Assembly: GCA_011523485.1 (NCBI GenBank) | Contig: WTGR01000163.1 | Location: 1 to 11,651, forward strand | Direction of reading: 5' to 3' | DNA length: 11,651 nt | From: Acidobacteriota bacterium | GTDB lineage: Bacteria; Acidobacteriota; Vicinamibacteria; Vicinamibacterales; UBA8438 | Shown: one piece after another, positions 5,543 through 11,651 of the stretch | Numbering within the stretch: position 1 is the first letter of the stretch | How the letters are laid out: every line of letters begins with the position of its first letter | Translations under genes and position numbers: made by a program | The notes under the pieces: generated by a model | Seen by the model: the letters and a program-made list of their open reading frames with translations, nothing else | Told to the model about the DNA's origin: nothing | Database searches by the model: none

Positions 5543-5687
5543 GAGCTTGCGCCGCAGAACGCAGCGACGCGAAGTGCTGCGGCACAAGGTCATGGAGCGG
5601 GGGGGATGGGCCGAAACGCCGCGCGAGCGCGGCGTTTCGGGGCGCTAGGAGCTTGCGCCGCAGAAAGCAACGAAGTGCGTTCTGCGG
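5538..5687. repeat. Intergenic repeat module: two 22-nt direct repeats flanking a long palindrome
   Basis: A 22-nt sequence starting GCTAGGAGCTTGCGCC occurs identically at 5538-5559 and 5644-5665. Each copy opens a hairpin: GCCGCAG 5551-5557 with CTGCGGC 5577-5583, and CCGCAGAA 5658-5665 with TTCTGCGG 5680-5687. Between the copies lies the strong palindrome at 5611-5640. The arrangement resembles a REP/BIME-type dispersed intergenic element. It sits between convergent genes and the first copy contains the rpsT stop codon. Confidence 0.75.
5611..5640. terminator. Strong 13-bp palindromic hairpin between convergent rpsT and holA
   Basis: CCGAAACGCCGCG (5611-5623) pairs perfectly with CGCGGCGTTTCGG (5628-5640) around a CGAG loop. 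Its symmetry and position between converging genes suit a bidirectional transcription barrier, but no T-tract follows on either side. It may equally be the core of the repeat module. Confidence 0.5.
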
Positions 5688-5765
5688 GCGAAAGCGCCTG
5701 GGGCGGTGGCGAATGGGGCCGCACACGGAGCCCCGCGACGGGTTGGGCGGCGCCAGGCGGCCAGG

Positions 5766-6728
5766 CTAAGGCCGGAAGCGGCGGCTCGCACCCCGTGCCG
5801 CCGCGGTTCCGCACAGATCCACCACCAGGCGCTCCAGCAGAACGCGCGGATCCCCGCCGGACTGCTTCAGGGCGAGGTCCGTCCGGAAGACCGCCTCTAT
5901 CGCGGGCGCGGCCCGGGCCCCGCCAAGCTTGGCCCGGGCAACCCACGCGAGCTGGCCCAGCACCATGTAGGGCACGGCCCCGGCATCGAGGGTCAGCCCC
6001 AGCTCCCGGAGCGCACGGTCGGTCGTGCCCTGCTCGATGGCGCGCGCCACCGCCCAGTCGTCGGCGGCGCCGGCCGTGACCGGACCCAGCAGCTCACGGA
6101 CGTGGGCCGAGGTTATCGCATCGCCCGCATCCGCGAACAGCAGCAGCCGGTCCACCGCATTCCGCAAGCGCCCGGCGTCGCGGCCGAGGAGGTCGCCCAG
6201 CAGACGGATTGCCGGGGCCTCGGCCCGCCGGCCCGCCTCCTCCACGCGCTCCCGTATCCAGTCGCGAACCCCGGCCGCGTCCTCCGGAACGCCGCAGCGG
6301 ACGACGGTGGCCCGCTCTCGAAGCTGCTTCGCGATCCGCCGCCGCGTGTCCAGCCCGTCCGCCGCCAGCACGAGCGTCGTCTCGGCCGGCGGCGCCTTCA
6401 GGTAGCCTTCCAGCGCCGCCAGGGCGCGACGCGAGGCCTCGCTCTCCTTCGGCGGCTGCAGCATCCGCTCGGCCCGCACCGCGATGACGATCCGGCGCGG
6501 CGCCATCACCGGCAGGATCCCCGCCGCGGCGAGCACGTCGTCCAGGCCGGCGTCGCCGCCGTGGAAGCGGTCGAGGTTGAAGGCGCGCACGCCCTCGTCG
6601 ATGGTGTCGGCCAGCGCCGCGATCAACTCGGCCTTCTCGCGCTCGTCGTCGCCGACCAGGAGATAGACGGGATCCGGCTCGGCGGACGCGATCCGGGCCC
6701 GCAGCGCCGCCGGCGTCAGTACGCCCAC
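5766..6728 (-). CDS. holA: DNA polymerase III subunit delta
   Basis: The 320-aa protein matches HolA, the clamp-loader subunit that opens the beta sliding clamp during loading onto DNA. The N-terminus, PDPVYLLVGDDEREKAELIAAL, resembles the family's start. A middle segment, PRRIVIAVRAERML (about residues 77-90), follows. Then come LGRDAGRLRNAVDRLLLFA (about 185-203) and AITSAHVRELLGPVT, with the helical C-terminal collar region containing RAIEQGTTDRALRELGLTL. Length fits the family. The GTG at 6728 lies 6 nt after the lptE stop, so the genes are probably translationally coupled; a GAGGG just upstream could serve as Shine-Dalgarno. The gene is last in leuS-lptE-holA, an arrangement common in diderm bacteria. 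Confidence 0.93.
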   Translation of the reverse strand: MGVLTPAALRARIASAEPDPVYLLVGDDEREKAELIAALADTIDEGVRAFNLDRFHGGDAGLDDVLAAAGILPVMAPRRIVIAVRAERMLQPPKESEASRRALAALEGYLKAPPAETTLVLAADGLDTRRRIAKQLRERATVVRCGVPEDAAGVRDWIRERVEEAGRRAEAPAIRLLGDLLGRDAGRLRNAVDRLLLFADAGDAITSAHVRELLGPVTAGAADDWAVARAIEQGTTDRALRELGLTLDAGAVPYMVLGQLAWVARAKLGGARAAPAIEAVFRTDLALKQSGGDPRVLLERLVVDLCGTAAARGASRRFRP

Positions 6729-6734
6729 GCGCCC

Positions 6735-7346
6735 TCAGAAGGCCTCGAGGATGGAGCTGACCACCGTGGTCGCGAAGTCCACGGCGAGCCGCTCGACGGT
6801 GTTCGCCTCCTGCCCGAAGAAGGTCGAGACGCTGGCGATGTCGCCCGTTCCCGACGCCACCTCGTACTCGTCGCTGAACACCATCCGGGCATCGTCCCAG
6901 ACCACCTCGCCGGTCGTCAGATCGCGAAACTCGATGGCGGCCTGCAGCGTGAAGACGTAGCGGGAGGCCTGCTGGTCCGCGCTGAAGCTGGCCGGCGCGA
7001 TACGGATGTCGGTGATGGTCCCGGTCAAGGTCGCGTCGGCGCCCGCCTCCGCCGTCTGAACCCGGTACGAGCCCCGGCTGATGAATGCGGTACGCACCTC
7101 CTGCGTGAGAAGCTGCTCCACGTCGAAGACGGGGGTGTTGTTCTCGAACATCGGGATGGCGACGGTCTCGATGTAGTCCGGCAGGAACGATCCCTGGCCG
7201 GCCAGCGAGTAGCCGCACCCGGAAAGGGCGCCACAGGCGAGGACGGCAAGCACAGCGCAAACCGCCGGCGCACGGCGCAGGCGCCCCGGCATCCGCGCGT
7301 CCATGCCCGCCCCGGGGGCGTTGCTTCTCGGTCGGATTCGTTGCAT
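6735..7346 (-). CDS. lptE: LPS-assembly lipoprotein LptE
   Basis: The 203-aa predicted outer-membrane lipoprotein LptE partners LptD to insert lipopolysaccharide into the outer leaflet. The N-terminus is long and basic, followed by a hydrophobic segment (AVCAVLAVLACGA) and a lipobox LSGC with lipidated Cys44. The mature start, CGYSLAGQGSFLPDYIETVAIPMFENNT, is typical of the family. The domain continues with VFDVEQLLTQEVRTAF and ends in SSILEAF. ATG 7346 is preceded by GAGGAGG at a 7-9 nt spacing, directly after the leuS TGA, which fixes the start. A later in-frame ATG (7304) would give a more usual signal-peptide length but lacks such a site. Sequence conservation in this family is low, so the call rests on the signature plus the leuS-lptE-holA context. 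Confidence 0.9.
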   Translation of the reverse strand: MQRIRPRSNAPGAGMDARMPGRLRRAPAVCAVLAVLACGALSGCGYSLAGQGSFLPDYIETVAIPMFENNTPVFDVEQLLTQEVRTAFISRGSYRVQTAEAGADATLTGTITDIRIAPASFSADQQASRYVFTLQAAIEFRDLTTGEVVWDDARMVFSDEYEVASGTGDIASVSTFFGQEANTVERLAVDFATTVVSSILEAF

Positions 7347-7360
7347 CGGGTGCCCTCCTC

Positions 7361-9994
7361 TCACGATTTCGCGACGATGCTGACGAGCCGGCCCGGCACG
7401 ACGACGATCCGGGCGACGGTCTTGCCGGCGGTGTGCGCCTGCACCTGCGGCTGGTCCAGCGCGAGCCGGCGCAGCTCGTCCTCGCCGCTGTCGGCGGAGA
7501 CCGTCAACCGGGCCCGCACCTTCCCGTTCACCTGCACGGGCAGGACCAGCGTGTCGGCCCGCGCCACGTCGGCGTCGAAGACCGGCCACCCCGCGGCCTC
7601 GACGCCCTCGCCATGGCCCATGGCCTCCCACAGCTCCTCCGACAGGTGGGGGGTGAACGGCGAGAGCATCAGCACCAGCGCCTCCAGCGCCTCGCGTACC
7701 ACGGCCAGCGAAGCCGGCCCGGCCCCCGACGCCGGCGCGGACGGATCGCCCGCGAACGGGCCGATGTGCGCCCGCTCGCAGTAGGCGTACAGGTCGTTCA
7801 CCAGCTCCATCAGCGCCGACACGGCGGTGTTCAGGTGCACCCGCGGATCGAGGTCCTCGGAAACGCGCCGGATGGTGTCGTGCGTCTTGCGCCGGAGTGC
7901 GCGCTCGGCGTCGCCGAGCTCCAGCCCCTCTACGGAAGGAACGCCGCCCGCGGCGCAGATCTCCGCGAACGGGGTCACGAGCCGCCAGACGCGGGCCAGG
8001 AAGCGGGCGCTGCCGTCGAGCCCGGCGTCCGTCCACTCGATCTCCTTCTCCGGCGGGGCGACGAACATCTCGTAGAGCCGCAGCGCGTCGGCGCCGCAGG
8101 TGGCGGTCATCTGGTCCGGATCGACCACGTTGCCCTTCGACTTCGACATCACCGCGCCGTCGCGCAGGACCATCCCCTGCGTCAGCAGCCGCGTGAACGG
8201 CTCGTCGTGCTCCACCAGCCCGAGGTCGCGCAGCACCTTGCAGAAGAAGCGGGAGTAGATGAGGTGCAGGATCGCGTGCTCCACCCCGCCGCTGTAGAAG
8301 TCGATCGGCGCCCAGTAGCGGACCGTCCCGGGGTCGAACGGCGCCGTGTCCCCGCGCGGGTCGCAGTAGCGATAGAAGTACCACGACGAGTCGACGAACG
8401 TGTCCATCGTGTCGGTCTCGCGGCGCGCGGGGCCGCCGCAGTCCGGGCACTCCACGTCGACGAACTCCGGCACCTGCGCCAGCGGCGAGTCGCCGCGGCC
8501 GGTGAACTCCTCGACCCGCGGCAACTCCACCGGGAGCTGCTCCTCGGGCACGGGCCGGGTCCCGCAACGGTCGCAGTAGATGATGGGGATGGGCGTCCCC
8601 CAGTAGCGCTGGCGCGAGATCCCCCAGTCCTTCAGCCGGTACTGCACCTGCCCGCGGCCGAATCCCTGCTTGTCGGCGGCCTCGGTCATGACCGCCTTCG
8701 CCCGACCGCTCTCCAGCCCGGTGAACTCGCCGGAGTCGACGACGCGGCCGGGATCGGAGAACGCGGCGGCGAGGCTGTCGCCGTCCAGGGGCGCGCCGTC
8801 CTGCGGCTGGATCACCACCCGCACCGGCAGTCCGTACTTGCGCGCGAACTCCAGGTCGCGCTGGTCGTGGGCGGGGACCGCCATGATCGCCCCCGTGCCG
8901 TACTCGGCCAGGACGAAGTTGGCGACCCAGATCGGCACGGACTCGCCGGTGAAGGGATTCACCGCCCGGCGCCCGGTGTCGATGCCTTCCTTGTCGATCT
9001 GTCCGGTGAGCCGCGCCGTCCGGTCGAGGGCGCGGAACGCCGCCACGCGGGCGCGGAACGCCGCCGCGTCGGGCCGTTCGGCGGCGATCCGCTCGACGAG
9101 CGGATGCTCCGGCGCCAGCAGGACGAACGTGGCTCCGTAGATGGTGTCGATGCGGGTCGTGAAGACCTCGATGCCGTCCTCGGCCGCGCCGGCCGCAGCG
9201 TCCGCGGCGCCGGCAGGGGCCTCCGCACCGGCAAGGCCGGCGGCGTCCGGGGGGGCGCCCGAGGAGTCGGCCGTAGCGGCGGAGCCGGCAAGCGGGAAGC
9301 GCACCCGCGCGCCGTGCGAGCGCCCGATCCAGTTGCGCTGCATCGTCAGCACCTTGTCCGGCCACTGGTCGAGCTCGTCCGTCCCGTCGAGCAGCTCGTC
9401 GGCGTACTGCGTGATGCGCAGGAACCACTGCTTCAGGTCGCGCGTCTCCACCGTCGTGCCGCAGCGCCAGCAGCCGCCGTCGACCACCTGCTCGTTGGCC
9501 AGCACGGTCCGGCAGTCGGAGCACCAGTTGACGCTGGACTGCTTGCGGTAGGCGAGCCCCCGCTCGTACATCTTCAGGAACAACCACTGGTTCCAGCGGT
9601 AGTACTCCGGGTCGCAGGTGGCCAGCTCGCGCTCCCACGCGTAGCTGATCCCGAGCCGCTGCAACTGGTCCTTCATGTGCGCGATGTTCGCGCGCGTCCA
9701 GGTCTCCGGGTGCGTCCGGTTCTTGATCGCGGCGTTCTCGGCGGGCATCCCGAAGGCGTCCCAGCCGAACGGATGGAGCACGTTGTAGCCGCGCATCCGC
9801 TTCATGCGCGCCACGACATCGCCGATCATGTAGTTGCGCACGTGGCCCACATGCGCGTGACCGGACGGGTAGGCGAACATCACGAGGCAGTAGAACTTCG
9901 GACGCTCCGGATCCGCCGCGACCTCGAACGCGCGGCGCTCGCGCCAGCGCCGCTGCCACTTCCTCTCTATTGTCTGGGGGTCGTAATCGCGCAC
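7361..9994 (-). CDS. leuS: Leucyl-tRNA synthetase
   Basis: The 877-aa class I synthetase charges tRNA-Leu and edits mischarged products. Features in order: the N-terminal YDPQTIERKWQRRW; the HIGH motif as HVGH (48-51) in AYPSGHAHVGHVRNYMIGD; a zinc knuckle C158, C161, C175, C178; the CP1 editing domain with the Thr-rich TTRIDT and YGTGAIMAVPAHDQRD (D377); the KMSKS loop as VMSKSKGN from M616; the anticodon-binding helical domain; and the C-terminal VPGRLVSIVAKS. An Ala/Gly-rich, probably disordered insertion of about 36 residues (about 236-271) opens the editing domain. GTG 9994 was chosen because it gives the family's usual start. No Shine-Dalgarno precedes it, but an extended -10 does, suggesting a leaderless message. 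It is first in the leuS-lptE-holA operon. Confidence 0.97.
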   Translation of the reverse strand: MRDYDPQTIERKWQRRWRERRAFEVAADPERPKFYCLVMFAYPSGHAHVGHVRNYMIGDVVARMKRMRGYNVLHPFGWDAFGMPAENAAIKNRTHPETWTRANIAHMKDQLQRLGISYAWERELATCDPEYYRWNQWLFLKMYERGLAYRKQSSVNWCSDCRTVLANEQVVDGGCWRCGTTVETRDLKQWFLRITQYADELLDGTDELDQWPDKVLTMQRNWIGRSHGARVRFPLAGSAATADSSGAPPDAAGLAGAEAPAGAADAAAGAAEDGIEVFTTRIDTIYGATFVLLAPEHPLVERIAAERPDAAAFRARVAAFRALDRTARLTGQIDKEGIDTGRRAVNPFTGESVPIWVANFVLAEYGTGAIMAVPAHDQRDLEFARKYGLPVRVVIQPQDGAPLDGDSLAAAFSDPGRVVDSGEFTGLESGRAKAVMTEAADKQGFGRGQVQYRLKDWGISRQRYWGTPIPIIYCDRCGTRPVPEEQLPVELPRVEEFTGRGDSPLAQVPEFVDVECPDCGGPARRETDTMDTFVDSSWYFYRYCDPRGDTAPFDPGTVRYWAPIDFYSGGVEHAILHLIYSRFFCKVLRDLGLVEHDEPFTRLLTQGMVLRDGAVMSKSKGNVVDPDQMTATCGADALRLYEMFVAPPEKEIEWTDAGLDGSARFLARVWRLVTPFAEICAAGGVPSVEGLELGDAERALRRKTHDTIRRVSEDLDPRVHLNTAVSALMELVNDLYAYCERAHIGPFAGDPSAPASGAGPASLAVVREALEALVLMLSPFTPHLSEELWEAMGHGEGVEAAGWPVFDADVARADTLVLPVQVNGKVRARLTVSADSGEDELRRLALDQPQVQAHTAGKTVARIVVVPGRLVSIVAKS

Positions 9995-10000
9995 GGGAGA

Positions 10001-10009
10001 ATTGTACCA
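10001..10009 (-). promoter_or_regulatory. Extended -10 promoter of leuS-lptE-holA
   Basis: On the minus strand the sequence reads TGG-TACAAT, an extended -10 element (TG one base before the hexamer). Its last base is 6 nt from the leuS GTG, so transcription should begin at or beside the start codon. No convincing -35 hexamer is present, as is usual for extended -10 promoters. Confidence 0.6.
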
Positions 10010-10065
10010 GCCGACGGAATCGCACGGCCGCGAACGACACGGGCGCGCAGATATCCCCGAGCGCG

Positions 10066-11103
10066 TCAGCCGATGCCCGGCCAGTACGGCAACTGGGCCC
10101 CGGTAACGGACTGGAGCGCGGCAGCGGCGATCGCCGTCGAACCGCGCACCGGCGGGATGGACGCGGGCGGATCCGCCGCGCAGACCTCCAGCGTGCTGTC
10201 CAGGCACTCCTCCAGCGCCTGCAGGTCGTAGCCGCCCTCGGTGGTTACGGCAAGCCGGCCGGCACAGCGTTCGGCCGCGAACGCCCACAGGCGGCGTGTC
10301 AGCGTGGCGTAGCCGTCCGTCGACAGTTGCATTCCGCCAAGGGGGTCGGCCGCATGCGCGTCGAAGCCGGCCGACAACACGAGCGCGTCGGGTGCGTACG
10401 CGACCAGGACCGGCATCACCACCTCGCGGAACACGCGGTCGAGATCCGCGTCTCCCGCGCCCGCCGCGAGGGGTACGTTCACCGTCGCACCCGCCCCGTC
10501 GCCGCGCCCGACATCATCGGCCGCCCCGGTACCCGGGTAGAAGGGATACTGGTGGGTCGAGACATACAGGACCCGCGGGTCGTCGTAGAAGATCCACTGG
10601 ATGCCATTGCCGTGGTGGACGTCGTAGTCGACCACGGCAATGCGCTCCAGACCGCGCGCCAGGGCGTGCGCGGCGGCGACGGCGGCGTTGTTGTAGAGGC
10701 AGAAACCCATCGCCCGCGCCCGCTCGGCATGGTGCCCGGGCGGCCGCACGAAGGCGAGCCCCGGTGCGCCGTGGTCGAGCGCGTGGTCGACGGCGGCCAC
10801 CGTAGCGCCGGCGGCGAGGCGCGCCACCGCCACCGAGTCCGGCGATGTGTAGGTGTCGGGGTCGAGCCGCACGCGTCGTCCCGCTGTGGCCGCGATATCC
10901 TCCAGATAGCGGCCGTCGTGGACCCGCGCCAGCGCCTCGTCGGTGACCGCTTCGGGAGCCGCCGTCCGGCCGCCGCCCGCGGTCCAGCGTTCGGCCACGC
11001 GCGCCATGACCTCGGCGCGCGCCGGCTGCTCCGGGTGCCCCCCCGGCGTACGGTGATCGACAAAGCGGGGTGAAGAGATCAGCAGAACGTCCGCCTTCGC
11101 CAT
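10066..11103 (-). CDS. Class II histone deacetylase / acetylpolyamine amidohydrolase-family deacetylase
   Basis: The 345-aa zinc hydrolase of the HDAC-like superfamily includes AphA/AcuC-type deacetylases that remove acetyl groups from polyamines, lysines or other amines. Active-site elements are all present: the His pair H124-H125 in RPPGHHAE; GFCLYNN; zinc ligands D161 and H163 in DYDVHHGNG; D248 in SAGFDAH; and Y292 in TEGGYD. A full-length family size and intact ligands argue for an active cytoplasmic enzyme; the substrate cannot be told from sequence. The ATG at 11103 is 8 nt from AGGAG. A GTG immediately before it (11106) is also possible. The gene lies downstream of the DUF374 gene and upstream of leuS, which has its own promoter, so it may form its own unit. 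Confidence 0.92.
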   Translation of the reverse strand: MAKADVLLISSPRFVDHRTPGGHPEQPARAEVMARVAERWTAGGGRTAAPEAVTDEALARVHDGRYLEDIAATAGRRVRLDPDTYTSPDSVAVARLAAGATVAAVDHALDHGAPGLAFVRPPGHHAERARAMGFCLYNNAAVAAAHALARGLERIAVVDYDVHHGNGIQWIFYDDPRVLYVSTHQYPFYPGTGAADDVGRGDGAGATVNVPLAAGAGDADLDRVFREVVMPVLVAYAPDALVLSAGFDAHAADPLGGMQLSTDGYATLTRRLWAFAAERCAGRLAVTTEGGYDLQALEECLDSTLEVCAADPPASIPPVRGSTAIAAAALQSVTGAQLPYWPGIG

Positions 11104-11184
11104 CACCGGCTCTCCTTTCGGCTGGCCCGGACATCGTCGCTGACGGCTCCGAACCCGGCCCAGCCAAGCCTACCGGGCAGTCTA

Positions 11185-11199
11185 CGCGGTTCTACCGCG
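11185..11199 (-). other. Small hairpin over the stop codon of the DUF374 gene
   Basis: CGCGGT (11185-11190) and ACCGCG (11194-11199) are perfect complements around a 3-nt loop, and the TAG stop lies across the loop and stem. No T-run follows on the minus strand. It may influence the mRNA end; the evidence is symmetry and position. Confidence 0.35.
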
Positions 11200-11651
11200 C
11201 GGATTCCTGGCGTTCGGCCGCGCCGGCCAGGATCGCACGTGCACGCCCTGCCAGATCTTGCAACGATCGCTCCAGCTCCATGCGCTTGCGCTCGATCAGG
11301 TCCGGACCGGCCGCCCGCGGCACCTCGATCGGCGCCCCCATCACCATGGCCGCGCGGGCGAACGGCTTCGGCACCTGCGTCCCGTCCCAGCTCCGCGCCG
11401 TCCAGTAACGGTCCGCCTCGCTGTGAAACGGCAACACGGGGTTGCCGGTGAGGCTGGCCAGCCAGACCGCGCCCGGCTGCACCGAGCGGGCCGGGCCGCG
11501 CGGGCCGTCCACCGCGAACCCGGTCGGCGCGCCGTCCGCCGCCAGACGCCGCATCCGGACGAGGGCGCGGGCGCCCCCTCGCGACGTCGACCCGCGCGCC
11601 GTGCGGTAGCCGAACCTCTCGATGAGCCGCCCGATCCACTCGCCGTCGAAG
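11192..11651 (-). CDS. DUF374 lysophospholipid acyltransferase family protein (5' truncated by the window edge)
   Basis: The C-terminal 152 residues are visible and the start lies beyond the right edge. The sequence begins FDGEWIGRLIERFGYRTARGSTSRGG and continues with GAPTGFAVDGPRGPARSVQPGAVWLASLTGNPVLPFH and PKPFARAAMVMGAPIEVP, which are hallmark blocks of DUF374 proteins. These are membrane-associated glycerolipid or lipid A-type acyltransferases of the LPLAT superfamily. The TRGS-like and DGPRGP blocks correspond to acceptor-binding parts of the fold; the HxxxxD catalytic motif would lie largely outside the window. The frame ends in TAG, about 88 nt before the deacetylase gene on the same strand. 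A role in membrane or outer-membrane lipid synthesis fits the diderm context, but the acceptor is unknown. Confidence 0.88.
   Translation of the reverse strand, partial: FDGEWIGRLIERFGYRTARGSTSRGGARALVRMRRLAADGAPTGFAVDGPRGPARSVQPGAVWLASLTGNPVLPFHSEADRYWTARSWDGTQVPKPFARAAMVMGAPIEVPRAAGPDLIERKRMELERSLQDLAGRARAILAGAAERQESAR

Noticed and set aside
5538..5687. CRISPR array
   Set aside because: Only two repeat copies are present, they carry hairpins and flank a palindrome, there are no regular spacers and no cas genes.
5606..6079. Small plus-strand open frames after rpsT
   Set aside because: They run through the repeat module and into antisense holA, with Arg/Gly/Pro-rich shadow composition.
6735..10040. 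lptE as part of a giant 1101-residue protein
   Set aside because: The open frame upstream of 7346 is the out-of-frame shadow of leuS. A strong Shine-Dalgarno, the ATG at 7346 and the lipoprotein signal define lptE.
7433..10231. A 932-codon plus-strand open frame across leuS
   Set aside because: It is antisense to leuS, Arg/Val/Pro-rich and without domain signatures; the leuS frame explains the sequence.

Overview
The window looks like a chromosomal segment of a GC-rich, diderm (outer-membrane) bacterium. Genes for LptE (LPS assembly) and a DUF374 acyltransferase point to an outer membrane. The high G+C, several apparently leaderless GTG starts and the gene repertoire are reminiscent of Acidobacteriota (Vicinamibacteria-like), but that placement is inference and no rRNA is present to test it.

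Layout. Plus strand: the 3' part of alaS (alanyl-tRNA synthetase, cut by the left edge), then hslR (Hsp15-like S4 RNA-binding protein). Next is a regulatory island: a small helix-turn-helix-like gene on the minus strand diverges from an XRE/S24 LexA-like repressor gene, which is followed by a tandem paralogue of that repressor. After it comes the most interesting gene, a DUF411/CopG-type exported metal-binding protein whose CxCC motif reads U-G-C-C. An in-frame TGA at 4768-4770 replaces the first cysteine codon, and a bacterial-SECIS-like hairpin lies at 4785-4801. I read this as a selenoprotein. rpsT (S20) follows, then a repeat-and-palindrome-rich intergenic region.

Minus strand (reading right to left): a DUF374 lysophospholipid acyltransferase (cut by the right edge), a class II HDAC/acetylpolyamine amidohydrolase-like deacetylase, then the operon leuS-lptE-holA, which converges on rpsT. 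leuS has a consensus-like extended -10 placed so that its GTG start would be leaderless.

How the parts relate. alaS, leuS, rpsT, holA, hslR and lptE are housekeeping genes. The accessory interest lies at 2334-5115. An 18-bp inverted repeat, CGTGTC-N6-GACACG, overlaps the start codons of both repressor paralogues, and a copy with one mismatch overlaps the start of the divergent small gene. The two sites in the divergent region are 63 bp apart centre to centre (about six helical turns), which suggests a shared auto-regulatory switch. The selenoprotein gene has its own TATAAT box and Shine-Dalgarno sequence. No selA/selB/selC is visible here, so a Sec-decoding apparatus must be sought elsewhere in the genome.
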